This document shows, piece by piece, positions 21,237 to 32,905 of a stretch of DNA of 64,000 nucleotides. Both the position numbers and the translations under genes were made by a program. The notes under the pieces were generated by a model. The model searched no databases. It was not told where the DNA came from and saw only the letters and a program-made list of their open reading frames with translations. The stretch comes from Cercophora sp. LCS_1. Lineage: Eukaryota > Ascomycota > Sordariomycetes > Sordariales > Lasiosphaeriaceae. The stretch is taken from NCBI GenBank assembly GCA_036250225.1, contig JAPZLL010000001.1, positions 434,001 to 498,000 on the forward strand, in the 5' to 3' direction. Every line of letters begins with the position of its first letter. Position 1 is the first letter of the stretch.

Positions 21237-24200
21237 ATGGCGGGAACAGCACCCAGAGCAGATGCGACTACGGTTAAGGGACCGGCCCCGTCCAAGGCCT
21301 CGGGCGCGGCGAACGTGCCAGCTGCGACGGTCAATATCAACCCAGCAGAGATAATTGATCAGATCTGGAAGTGAGTGCTTTCTACAAGTGAAACTCGATT
21401 CACGCTGGCGGCGTACCACAGCACCCCAAACTCTATTCGCCCCCGCAGTTACTGACGGCGACTTTTTTAGGGATGCGGGGAAGAAACGAGTTTCGATCAA
21501 CAAGGAGCTCCAGAAGTTGCAGAATCTAGATAAGGATGTGGATGGGGTGATGGCCGGCTTCGAGAAGATCCAGGAGCTGCTGGCTAGGCATGTTTGCCGT
21601 ATCTCGTCCTCCGCCTTGCGCTAACCTTGGACCAGTCTTCGCTATTCATGTCTCCAGATCATCATGGCGGACATCAAGGCGGCGACAGAGAAGAAGGTCG
21701 AGGATGTGTTGTGGGGCACCCACGCAGAAGTCACCAAGGCCTACCGAAGCACCATCAAGAGTCTTTCCGGCTCCAGCAATGTTGTGACCAAGCGGAAGCT
21801 CGAGAGGCATTACCAGACGTACCTAAAGATCTCGCAACAGTTTTACAAGGCATTCTTGCAGCGCTTTTGCGGCAGCTTCAAGATGAAGGAGCTTACCCGT
21901 GTTGCGCGCGTCATCAAGTTTGAGGACGAAATCGAAGCAGTACCCGCGGCTGAGGTTGATGACGCAGAGGCCCAGGGTCTTGCCAACGTTTCTTTCCACA
22001 ACACCCTCATATACCTAGGCGACCTCTCGAGATACCGCACGATTTTGCAAGGCAAGAATCGCTCCTTTACATCGGCGCTGACATACTATACATTGGCCAA
22101 CGAGCTGATGCCGCAGTCGGGCTTTGGGTACCATCAATCGGGCGTCATCTACGGGGAGACCGGTAACCATTTTGAGTGTGTGTATCACATGTATCGAGCC
22201 ATGGCCTGTGACCAGCCTCACCCCCTGGCGAGGTCCAACCTCGAGCGCGAGTTTGGCCGTCTTCGGCAGTCAAATGCCGGCAGCGGCGCCAAGGGGAGCG
22301 TTGAGGCCATGGCATCGTGGTTTGTCAAGCTCCATGCCTTTTACTATCATGGAGATGATTCCACTCAGAATATCCAAAAGGAGCTGGAAAACGAGGTCAC
22401 CAACCGCCTTGCCATGACATTCAAGGCAAAACCAGACGCTGAGGTTGACAGAATTCTGTTGAAGATGGTTCTGATCAATATCACCGCCTATACGGTCGGG
22501 CGTGATAGGATTCAAGGTGAGCGTTGCGCTTCTCGAAAAAAAAAAACACCAGCTTACCCACGACTCTAGTCGAGTGGTCGGATGCCAAGTCACGATCTTG
22601 CCAGCTCATTCTGCAGTGGAATGTTCGAACCATCCACACCATCTCGAAGCTTCTCAGGGACGAGCTCGCGGAACTGGTGAAGCAAAAGCCCGCCCAGGTC
22701 CCTCTTACGAGCGGTAAATCCAATGGGGAAGGGGACGCAGCCAGCAAGTTCACTGCCGCCTTCCACCGGACCCTTCCCCTTTTCCGCGTGTACATGACTT
22801 GGCTGTGTTCATACAGCTCGCACCTTGTCGAGTATCGAGAGTACCTGCAACCAGAGTTTGAGAAGATGTGTGGGACGCTCGCCCAAACCCTCACGCTCGT
22901 CTTTAAGTTGCTCAAAGTATACGGGGATCCTGGCAGCTCGCCGTCTTGGCTTTTCCCCGAGGACGAAGAGACGATTGGAATGGAGTGCTTGAACGGCCCT
23001 GAGCTCTACACTGGCTGTCAACTCCGCTGCGATGCTCTGACAAACAAGCCGAAGCCCCGAGCCGATGAAGTATCCAACGGAGATGTGTCACCTGATATGG
23101 CCGATTCGATTCGATCTTTCGATATTGTTTTGTGTGGTCTCCGGCTGGTGGAGGACTCTGGGTTCCCGGTCAACTTCTCAGCTGCCGAAGAAAAGTTCTC
23201 ATGCGTAGAGGGCATCAAGTTGACGGGGCTCACCACGAATGCACCGATTGCCAACCCACAGCCTCCGGTATCTGCTAATACTGCAACCACGACAACTACT
23301 GCTGTGCCCTCTGCACATCAACCGCCGGCAGTTGCACAGCAAGTAGTGCCTGTGCCTGTTGCGCTAGAGATGGATTCCGAAGACTTTTCTGATGACCAGG
23401 AATTCTTCCCGCAAGCAGTTACCGCTGCGCATGGCAAAGCCAATCCTGGGGCTGACCGAGCTCTCAACAAACCTTACACCGCCCCGGCCACCGAATTTCC
23501 CATCGAAGTACAACTCAACGGGCTCTTGAACGATTATTTGCTCCCACCGGAGCCTTCGGTTCGCAAAGCCGCGTCCCAGCAGGACGATACTTCGTATAGC
23601 ATGGGATCGGCTACGGCCAGGGACGTGTTTGGAGGGTTGAACTCTGGCGGACCAGGCTCGACAAGCCCAACTCCGAATTCCGCAACTTCCAAAACATTCC
23701 CTTCTTTGCCATGGGAGTATTTCTATCCAAACACGCCTACCGAATCGGCTATCCGAGACCCGGCCAGGATTCGAAGTGCTGGTTTGGACTGGGACTCCCG
23801 TCCGGGAAGCTCTACTAGCGGACTGGGCGTGGCAGGCGCTGCTGGCAACCCAGGCAACCCAGGCAACCCAGGCAACCTTCCAGCATCTCGCCCTGACGTC
23901 CTGGGCCATGCCAACCGATCAAGTGGCCAACCAACTACGTCTGCGCAGGGCAATATTAGCTTAGATTGGGCTGCGCAAACATTGCGAGCGAGGAAGGCTA
24001 TGGAGGGCCAATCTCTCCAGGCGCAAAAGATCCGCGATGTGTGGGGTGGTCCAATTGGAGGACAGTCGAACCCTCACTGTAGACAAGCATCTCATGGGTC
24101 GATAGCCAATCCCTGGAGTCCGTCCGCGGCTCCTTGGGCCTCGAATGCTGGCACCGCTCCCTTTGCGGGTTCGCCCTTCTCCTCCTCTCTGGGGTTTTCT

Positions 24201-24638
24201 ACAGACTCAAGCCTGCCGTCAGTCAACTCCCCTTGGGGCGTACCGACGGCAACCACAAACCCTTATCAGGGGGTAGCACAACCGTACCGACAATCCCCTT
24301 CAGCGTTCTCGACCGGCAACAACGCAGCTAGCGGTCTTAGTCCCAGCTATACTCAGTTGCCACCAGGCCTGACAATCCCCCCCGGATTTGGACCGGCCAA
24401 CGGCCAGCACTACACGGGCGGGTATCAGGCAGTTGCGCGACCCGGAGATTATGGCGTTGTCGAGCCGAACAACTCGGAGAGACAGGCATTGCTGGATGCG
24501 TTTGCCCGAGACACGACGGCAAAGCCTACCGGCAATGGTGTTGCAGTCGTTAGCAGTGGTCGGTCTCAGACCGCGACACACACCGCTGTCTCGGCCCCGG
24601 GAAAGACTGGCTGGAATGCAAAGGCTAAGCCGAAGTAG
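21237..24638 (+). CDS. EST1/SMG5-7 family telomerase/RNA-decay protein
   Basis: Proposed exons are 21237-21370, 21471-21587, 21636-22516 and 22570-24638 (1066 residues). The second intron then uses a GC donor (GCATGT). The alternative, exon end 21591 with acceptor before 21658, gives 1060 residues. The N-terminal region (EKKVEDVLW..THAEVTKAYR) and the 14-3-3-like TPR block are clear: FHNTLIYLGDLSRYR, ALTYYTLANELMPQSGFGYHQ, then YHMYRAMACDQPHPLARSNL. The Est1 DNA/RNA-binding helical domain follows and continues across the 53-nt third intron. The C-terminal third is Ser/Pro/Asn-rich and disordered, with four 9-bp repeats encoding GNPGNPGNPGNL (23844-23879). Family members either recruit telomerase or act in nonsense-mediated decay; which applies here cannot be read from sequence. 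No PIN domain is seen. Confidence 0.88.
23844..23879 (+). repeat. In-frame 9-bp tandem repeat in the EST1-like gene
   Basis: Three exact copies of GGCAACCCA plus one changed copy (GGCAACCTT). They encode Gly-Asn-Pro units in the disordered C-terminal part of the EST1-family protein. Copy number is likely to vary between strains. Confidence 0.95.
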
Positions 24639-25417
24639 TATCTTCTAGCTGGATGCTAAACCACCCCATCCCTCGTTACCGCTTCTCTAGACGACAGCTG
24701 GCTTATTGCTTTCTGGCGCAATCCTGCCGTGCGAACTCGTCTCTAAGCGGGACATGGTTCGATTTCCTTTACCTCTATTTGGAAATACCAAATATTGAGG
24801 GCGAAAGCGCGGCCGAGCCAAGGTATGTCCACGCCCCTGACACAGCGTCGAGCCTGTCAAATCAAACTCACACAAGAACGCAGGAGAACGCCGGGCCACT
24901 CAGACTGTGAATGACAGGCCCTGCTCGCCAACAGCGAACCCGTCGCAGAAAGGAAGTCATTTCCTTGTCTTCTGCTTCCTACCCACCTTTCGCGCGATGC
25001 TGCGACGACCAGCCAATTGCTCCGGTATCTCATGAACCAGCAGCGTATCGAACGGCGGTCGTAGCCACAATCTGAAAGCGAACATTATTGCGTCAGGGTG
25101 GTTCTTTACCCCCGACTAGTGTGAGCGTTGCTTGTCTTGAATCATGTCTTCTTCTTATTCTTCTTCCTCCGTTCTCTCTGTTCTACCTGTATCTGAAGAG
25201 GGGGAATCATAAAGTTGAATTTCTTGACTTGAAAATGCGACAAAAAAAGATGATCTTTCCCGCATCATGCACTACAAGAATGAGTACCCTGTTGAATCCC
25301 GTTGTTGAAACCTTTACCCTGCTTTTGTTCCCATGCCCCTTGCAACGCCGCCTTAGCAAGAAATGAAAATGTTGGTTGCCCCGCTGTTGAGTTGGGGCCG
25401 AGGCCGAGGCCTGTTAT
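24639..25417. other. Convergent intergenic region
   Basis: A 779-bp gap between the EST1-like stop and the adenosine kinase stop. Only short frames are present; it presumably contains both 3' UTRs. Nothing else recognised. Confidence 0.6.
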
Positions 25418-26685
25418 TTACTGCTTCTGGTATGCTTGCTTGGGGGAGGGGTAGCTAGTTTTGAGTTAGCAATTCTGGCTTTGCAAATATCTTGTTTCTC
25501 ATGTTTCACGGTGAATAGGGAAGACGTACGAAGGTCCCAACTCCTTGATGCTCAACTTGGCGAGCCACTGGCCCATGTCGATGCTCTCGTCCAGCGACTT
25601 GCCGTCGACGACGCCGGCGCAGAAACCACCGGCAAAGGCGTCACCAGCACCGTTGGTGTCGCAGATCTCCTCCTTGGCAATAGCATGGACGGGGTACTCC
25701 TTGACCTCATCCTCGCCTTGGATCGCCACAACTGTGGGCTCGGTACCCTGGGTGATAATGGCCACGCGCTTCCTCTGGGTGTTGGCCTTGGGCAGGTTAG
25801 CCAACGCCTTGGCAATCTCCTTGACATCAGTCAACCCGAGACCGTGCGACTCAGAGTACGCAGCAGCTTCGGTCTCGTTGCCAATGATGTAGTCCCAGTA
25901 CGGGGCCGTCGCATCAAGGGGCTCCTTGAAGAACTGGGCAATGAAGGGGGCGCTCAGGGAGAGGATGAAGGGCTTGTTGCGCTCGGCCGCCAGCTTGGCC
26001 AGCTCGTTGATGGCGGGCGGGCACACGGTGAAGTGGTAGCCGCCGACGTAGTAGGCCTCGGCGTTGCTGACGAGCTCCCACACCTCGGGCTTCTTGAGGT
26101 GCTCGAGGTCGTAGTGGTTGGCCGCGCCCAGCTCGGTGCACATGGACCGGTTGTGGCCCGTGATGATGACGCCGCACCGGCCTGTCGCCTCCTTGGGGTC
26201 CACGCGGTACTCGACGCGGAGCCCGGCCTTTTTGACGGCGTCGTGCAGGGTGGCCGCGTACTTGTCGTCGCCGACACCACCCAGGTAGACAACGCTGTTG
26301 GGGGCGAGCAGGTATTGCGCACCGCGGGCCGTGTTTTGGGCGGCGCCGCCCGCAATCAGCTTGGCGTCGTAGTTGTTGAGCAGGTCCTCGAACAGTCCCT
26401 GGTGCTTGGGCTCGGCCAGGATGGCGTCGTTGGCCTTGAGGCCGTACTTCTCCAGGAGCGCATCGTCGCCGACGGCTTGGATGTCTGCGTGGTTTCGTTA
26501 GTTTAGGAGTTGTGTTTTCCGGAGACTAAAAGAGCTTCCGAGGGAGGGGCAAGGGGAGAGGAGAGAGGGGAGAGGGGAGGGAGTGCCCCTCAATTGTATG
26601 TTTGGAGTTGCGCGACGGGCGTATTGGGCTTACCGAGAAGAGGGTTCTCGAGGCAGAGGAGTCTGTAGTCCTTGGTGGCAGCCAT
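25418..26685 (-). CDS. ado1: Adenosine kinase (PfkB family)
   Basis: Three exons (26634-26685, 25530-26484, 25418-25454) give 347 residues, matching the family length. The N-terminus MAATKDYRLLCLENPLLG joins across a 148-nt intron to DIQAVGDDALLEKYGL. The carbohydrate-kinase motifs are present: GGAAQNTARGAQYLL, YLGGVGDDKYA, and near the end DTNGAGDAFAGGF with its catalytic Asp. The last 37-nt exon restores the usual GPSYPxPKQ ending; without it the frame runs on to VFPIHRET, so the terminal intron (donor GTACGT, acceptor ACTAG) is well supported. The enzyme phosphorylates adenosine to AMP in purine salvage. It also clears adenosine from S-adenosylhomocysteine hydrolysis and so supports methylation. 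Confidence 0.96.
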
Positions 26686-27339
26686 TTTGCTACGTGATCG
26701 TCGTTGGGCGTTAGGTGTTGCTGTGTAAAAGACTTTTTGGCGTTGCTGGAGGGAGGAGTTCACTGGAGGCGGGGCACGCATTGGATGGTGGGGGTGCGAG
26801 GACCGCCATCGGCAAAAGTCCGTTTGCAAACGCCCTATCCGGGCGTGCAAGCAACCGGCTTGGCCAGGGATGTCGGACACCGAATCGCTGTTGCCACTGT
26901 CTTGAACATCGGAGTTTCTCGTCAATCGGACTTGCGACGGGCGGTGTTCGCGGAACGGCGAATGGATTGGTTGCCAGGAAGCTATGCAAGCTGTCTTGAG
27001 CTTCTGGGGAGGAGCTCCCTGTCATACGACCTCTATCACGCTCATCACTCAAGCTGCCATCCCGGCTGATCTGGAAACACACTTATTCATCCATCATCGA
27101 TTGCATTGCATCATCCTGTTTGCTGGCATTGCAGCCGCGGACTTCATGGTATCTCCCACCAGGTATCGACCCCCTAAACGCGGACCGCATTCTGCTTTTT
27201 GGTAACCCGTTTATTCCTTTACGGCCATGATGCTGCAGAAGAAGCAGATCTTCCGCCCGCCTTCGCAGTACCCTAACTACAAAGCAGCAAAGACCAATGC
27301 AATCCGTGAACCCCTGCCCAAATAAGAACCGTGAAAGCT
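26686..27339. other. Adenosine kinase promoter and uL2 3' region
   Basis: 654 bp between the uL2 stop and the adenosine kinase start, both on the minus strand. It must hold the uL2 3' UTR and the adenosine kinase promoter. No conserved motif stood out. Confidence 0.55.
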
Positions 27340-28317
27340 TTACTCCTTCGTCTTCTGGGTACCGCGCAGGAGACCCGTTCTCCTGGCAGCAATGAGACCC
27401 GCCTTTTGACCCTGGGCGGCGTATCTCGAGATGGTCGACGCCTTACCAATATGCTGGTGGTTACCACCACCGTGAGGATGGTCAACGGGGTTCATGGCAA
27501 CACCACGAGTCTTGGGCCAGCGGTTTCTCTTGACGGCAAACTTATGCTTGGCGCGCGACGCCTCTGTATTGGTCGTTAGTCCATCTGCTCTCGAGCAATT
27601 GCTGCCCATTCCGGAAACACGTACTCAGGAGGGGCTTGTCTGTCCTGCCACCACCAGCAACAATGCCGATCATGCCACGGGCACTGCTGCTGATCACTTT
27701 CTTCGCACCGGAGGGGAGCTTGATGCGGGTCTTGCCCTCATCGGGGTTGTGGCCAACGACGGTGATGTAGCCGCCGGAGGTGCGGCCAAGGCTGCCGCGG
27801 TCACCAACCTTCTCCTCAACGTTGGAGACGACGGTACCCTCGGGAACGGAACCAAGGGGGAGGACGTTGCCGACGGTAAGGGCGGCCTTCTTGCCGGCGT
27901 AGATGAACTGGCCGGTGTACATGCCCTCGTTGGCAATGAAGGTCTCGCTCTGCTTCTTGAACTTGTAGGGGGAGTTGAAGACAACGCGGGCGAGCGGCGC
28001 ACCACGGCCGGGGTCGTGGATGATCTCCTTCACAATACCACGGATGTAGCCATGGCGCTCGGAGTAGTCGAGGCTGCGGAACTTGGCAGGGGCCTTCCTG
28101 AGGCGGGTGTTGGCAGTGAAGATGCTGCCGCGGCCCTTACGCTGGTTACGGATCTAGAGACCAGGGAAACAAGTGGTTAGCACATCTCCATCGTCAACAT
28201 CGTCGTCGTTCGAAATTGCCCGTCGGTGCCGACACCGTTTCGGTCGGGGAATTGGCGAGAACATCGGAATGTCGATTGCGAGCGGAATGTGATGGATTTA
28301 CTTACGACGCGACCCAT
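27340..28317 (-). CDS. rpl2: 60S ribosomal protein uL2 (yeast L2, human L8)
   Basis: Three exons (28306-28317, 27625-28153, 27340-27563) give 254 residues, the same as yeast Rpl2. The first exon is just 12 nt and encodes MGRV. A 152-nt intron leads to IRNQRKGRGSIF, and a 61-nt intron splits LL/KASRAKHK. The conserved peptidyl-transferase-centre loop is intact (VAMNPVDHPHGGGNHQ), as is the KAGLIAARRTGLLRG tail. uL2 is needed for subunit joining and peptide-bond formation. Placing an intron right after the start codons is typical of fungal ribosomal protein genes and may help high expression. Codon use is strongly biased to C-ending codons, as expected for an abundant protein. Confidence 0.98.
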
Positions 28318-30068
28318 CTTGTCCTTCCTACCTGTGTATGTGGAAGTAGGACCTGGGTTGACTCGGTGGTTGATCGAAGATGCGACACGGAAATAGTCCA
28401 AGTCACTGCAGGATAATTTTCAAATTTCTGTGTGGACTGCGGGTAAAGCCACACTTTCGCTGGTGCGTTGGACCCAGGTGCCCTAAAGCGGGGCGGTGTG
28501 GCTGGGGTGGCTTTCCACCCCAGTCCGGGGTGCAACAGTGCGCCCGTCCTCGATTTCACATGGACACTGTACGCGCCCCGCCCCTCGCACTAGAGAAAGC
28601 GTGAACCGCAATCTTGCAACATTCGCACCTCACGAAACTCTGCGATGGGACCTGTTCGAGGAAAACTGATGGTCACCCAGCCGCCATCAATCTGATGCGC
28701 ATCTTACCGCCAAGTGGTATGTTCTGAAGCATTTTATCACAGGTTACCACCAGATATGAACGTGTTCTAATCTTATTTCAGGTGAAATATCACTCGGGGC
28801 TGAACGAGCTTCATTTTCACCTCCTCAAGTGATTTCTGCAAAAGTTGTGATGATTCCGCTTCCTGGTTGACTCGTCGTGGTTAATTATCGCGATGTGGGA
28901 CCAGCGGGAGTCAGACGCGTGGGTGGCATCTATCTGATCAAGCGGTCAGAGGAATGGTGCAGCATCCCATCCCAGGCGGCAGCCTGAAGTGATCGAATAT
29001 CCCCGCGACTTCTGGACCCTGGAGGCTCCTAGCTTTGTGCAAGTGCAACCTGGGAGGTGTTTGCTCAACGCCAAACAATCTCCCGTTCCAAGCTGCGAAT
29101 CCAATTCCTGGGTCTACGATTCGATTCCGCTGCAAGCCCGCAACACGGCATAAGCGGTGTTTTTACAGGCGCGGTCCGCCTCGTTCCTCGCGCCGTTTGC
29201 CTCGACCACCAGCTAGGATCAACGGAAGGGGATTTGGACTTTTTATTCCGTCTCTCCTTTGATGGCGTTTTTGCGGTACCTCAGGACTTTGTGCAGGACA
29301 TCTGGGTTGGGGGATGGCTCGGTCGCTCGAGAAAGAAAATAATGCGGACGGTTCGAGTTGTCGCCTCAACTTCCCAGTCCCCCAAACTAGGTGGTAAGTC
29401 CGACTTGGAGATGGCCTCATTTTCGGGGAGGCGAGCCGGCGAGTCAATTGCGGGTAACAAAGGAAGCCGGGCCACAAGCCGCGAGCCGCAACTGTGGCCC
29501 CGGCTCATATTGGATAAACCACACCATCCATCGGGTTGGGAGCTCAGCTACCTTGACAACAATCCCAATCTGGAGGATATTTGAGATGCTCTCAACAGGC
29601 AATATATGGTTCAAGTGCTCAGCTACGCCGTTTTGTCTTCTCGATTTTACGAAGTTCTGTGCTGGCATGGTTCGAGATGCTTCAGGTGCTCGGTTGGAGG
29701 TCCGAGTTTGACGGTCTTTGATGTGGATGGAGGCAGAATCACACGACGGCGATTAGCTTCCATGGGAGGAAGGCTACTTGGCAAACGACAAGCTTGCTCT
29801 CTTCGCTGTGGGCAGCCTTGTGGGAAGGGAGGCCGGATCATTTCAGACGGAATGTCGAGTAGTTTTAGTGAATCCACCCTATCACATCCATCTGTTGTCA
29901 GACCCCGTGCTGGGAGGCCCTTGGCCATTGTTGGCCGGTACGTAATTTCTTGCAGCCGATCTCCGTCACCAGGAGCTCCTCACCTTCTTCCACCACTTGT
30001 AATCCACCCCTCTCAACTCCATCACCGACAACACACAACCGCGACTGAGTAGCAACAACACCACAAAA
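28318..30068. promoter_or_regulatory. Divergent intergenic region uL2 / WHIM-like gene
   Basis: 1.75 kb between two divergent starts. The 300 bp next to uL2 should contain its strong promoter, and a C/A-rich leader precedes 30069. The frames within (for example + 29057-29584) have no recognisable domain. No clear element could be assigned. Confidence 0.5.
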
Positions 30069-32239
30069 ATGGCCGACGACGATTCTTCGGATCTCTCATC
30101 CTTGTCATCTCTGTCGGCGCCTCCGTCAGAAGATGAGTCGGATATACAATTGGAAGAGCGCCACGGCATCCTGAAGTTCTTCCACAAGGTCGACCGCAAC
30201 CCAGCATTGGAGCCCAAGGAGGCGACACCCCCGAGACCGAAGCGAGAACCATCCCCTCCGCACGAATACGTTCTTGCCGACAATGCAGACATCGCGGTAC
30301 GTGTTTGCGCTCTTTTTTCGCGTCAGTCCGCCGAGATGACGCGAAGGTCGCGCGTGGCTGCGCACCAAGGAAATGGTGGCTAACTTTTTTTTTTTTTTTT
30401 TTCGCGAATGCAGTTTATCGTCATGTTCCGCGCCCGATTTACCGAAGCCTTTCCGAAAAGCTTGCCGAACTTTGGACCCCAGGAAATCGAGAGTGCCGTT
30501 GTCGAGACGATTCCAGGCGAACGCGTTGAGCAGTTTCTTTGCGCGCTGCTAGGGCTGCTGCTCAACCGCAAACAGGATGTCAAGTGCGTTTACCCACACC
30601 CGAAAGCTTTGGTGGGGTCTTGTGCATTTTGCTGACGAAGAGCTGCAAACAGGCCGGGTCACTATAATCGCGCCCTGGAAGAGGCAATCCAAACTCACAA
30701 AGGCCAATGGGCCAAAGATTGGGAGAGCCAGAGCCCGCTGGCGGGAGGCGCTACGTTTGGGTCCATGACGCCGGTCCAGAGGGTATGTGTAACCAACCGA
30801 TTTGGTCTTTCGCCCCTGCTAACCTCGGCATGCAGCTTACCCTGTTGCGCACCCTGATCCACTGGACTCTGTCTTCGTCCGATGCCGTCAAATCCATGAT
30901 CAACACCCAATACAAGAACCGCGTGGATGAGGATCTGAACATTCCCCTGAGCGTCCAACCCTGGGGTAGCGATGGCGACAAGCGCCGATACTTCCTCGTC
31001 GAGGGCAACGACGATACAGCATTCCGTGTCTACCGCGAGAGCAACCCCGCTGGGATTCAGCGCACCTGGTGGAATGTTGCTGGCACCATTGACGAGCTCA
31101 GGGCTCTCAGCAACAAGCTTGAAACCCAAGATGGCGGTCCTAAGGCTCGAGCCCTCTCCAAGAGGATCATTGCGAGCATCCCACGTTTTGAGGCGACCGA
31201 GGAGAAGCGTCGGCGCAGAGAGTACAGACAGATGCGCAAGGAGCAGTTCAAGCGCCCCGAGCCTGGTTTGTCGCTCTATGAGGGCCGCACAAGAGGTAAA
31301 CGTATGAAGTATACCTACTCAGATGACGAAGACTTCTATTCCGATTCGACCAACCGCCGCTCAAGCCGCAACACTCGCAACCACACACCCGCCGAGCCCA
31401 GCGGCCCTGTCACGACCGCGAGTGGGCGTCAGGTCAGAGCCCCGACACGTCTCAACGCAGATACTGGCAGCAACGGGGGACCGAGTGCATCGACGAGCGT
31501 TCAGGGCGATGATGCACAGGAGGAGAGCTTTGGTCCTACGGGTCGGCCGAGACGGTCCGCTGCAGTCAACCACGGCATGAACGGTTGGGCAACTAAGAAG
31601 AGAAAGCCCCAGACGTATGATTCCGACGACGAAGACGATGGCAGCGAGCCTGATTTCGGCGACGACGAAGAGGACGATCATGTTCCTGACGAGGAAGACG
31701 AGGATGAGGACGAGTTCGATGAGGACGTCGTCATGGAAGATGAGATTGATGAGCTGGACGGTCAGACTGACGAGCGTCTCATGGTCACTTTCCCGATCCG
31801 GGTAACCATTGGGGAGGACGGTCAGGCGAGGAAGATCACGGGTGCGCCACCCCCGACCGGGGAGAAGCACAAGCATCCGAGAGGGGCACATCGGAACGTC
31901 GTCATCAGCGACGACTCAGACGGACAGTCAACCGACGTGGTGAGCGCGAATGACCCCGAGGTTGTCGCAGAGCCAGAGGGCCCTGCTGCTGAGGTCATCT
32001 CTGTTGCAACGAAGGAGCAAGCCGCGAAGCCACAGGGCCAGCCTCTGAGCGACAAGACTAACATCCCAGCCACTGACCCCGAGTCGCTGCCCGACAAAAC
32101 CCAGGCCGAAGTGTCTGTTGGGACACCTGCGAAGACACTTCCGACCCCGGCGAACGGAACCCCGACATCTCTGGCTTTTAGGGGAAGCCCAGAGAAACCT
32201 CAGCATGCCCCTGTCACCATCAATGTGGGCTTTGACTAA
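30069..32239 (+). CDS. WHIM/DDT-like chromatin-associated protein
   Basis: Four exons (30069-30296, 30414-30583, 30653-30782, 30836-32239) give 643 residues. After a Ser/Asp-rich start come helical blocks: FIVMFRARFTEAFPKSLPNF, VEQFLCALLGLLLNR, HYNRALEEAIQTHKGQW, then LTLLRTLIHWTLSSSDAVKSMI. The last resembles a DDT/WHIM1 helix. WGSDGDKRRYFLVEGNDDTAFRVYRE follows and resembles the WHIM2 pattern of 'DR.GR.YW'. The C-terminal half is disordered, with basic (GRTRGKRMKYTYSDDE) and very acidic (EEDEDEDEFDEDVVMEDE) tracts. WHIM/DDT proteins act with ISWI-type remodellers, so a nuclear role in chromatin is likely; the exact complex is inference. Intron 1 contains an 18-T tract between branch point and acceptor. 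Confidence 0.82.
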
Positions 32240-32905
32240 GGGGAGGTTCCTTCACGTCAGCCATTGGGTTTGTACTGTTTGTACATGGCTTTGGCCCGTT
32301 GTTTTCCGGGAATTTGGAGTTAGGGGATATCCATTATGAACGACACGACCAAAACTGGGAGTCTGGTTTCGGGTTCAGGAGTTGGCTGGTGTCTGATGCA
32401 TGATTGGCGGCGGATCTGTTCTGTTCGGATTGAGGTCTAGACCATGGATACGAAAAGAAAGCGAGTGTTTGATGACAGTTAGTTGTGGTTTACGATGGAC
32501 GCTGCTGGACCAGGACTTTGTAGGGGCGGTTCGAGGTGCTTTGACGTCTGGATCTGCAGTACGAATATCGTGGTGGCCAGGAGGCCTGATATTAGATGTC
32601 GTAGCCAGTATCGCATACACTAGAAAACGGATCAATAAGTACATTAGTCTCAATACGTGCCGACGAAGGTCGTCGGCTCTCAACCAAGTGACAAAAAAAC
32701 ACTGGTGACAGCTGCATTGATGCTTGGAACAATTCGACACATGAGGTTCTTGTACAGAGCACGCAGACAGAGCTGTGCAAGGCTTTCAGGAGCGGTAGCC
32801 CTTGTGGCATTGTAAGACGCCTAAAAACGTGCCAATACCCGCCTTGAGAGAGGATGAGTAACACCCACACCTGAGCCACCGGACCCGGACACGCGTCGCG
32901 CCGGT
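32240..32905. other. Convergent intergenic region
   Basis: 666 bp between the stop codons of the WHIM-like gene and the ATG43-family gene. Only short frames; presumed 3' UTRs. Confidence 0.6.

Noticed and set aside
25436..26506. 356-residue + strand frame
   Set aside because: Antisense shadow of adenosine kinase, caused by the strong codon bias of the real gene on the minus strand.
27494..28180. 228-residue + strand frame
   Set aside because: Antisense shadow of the ribosomal protein uL2 gene.
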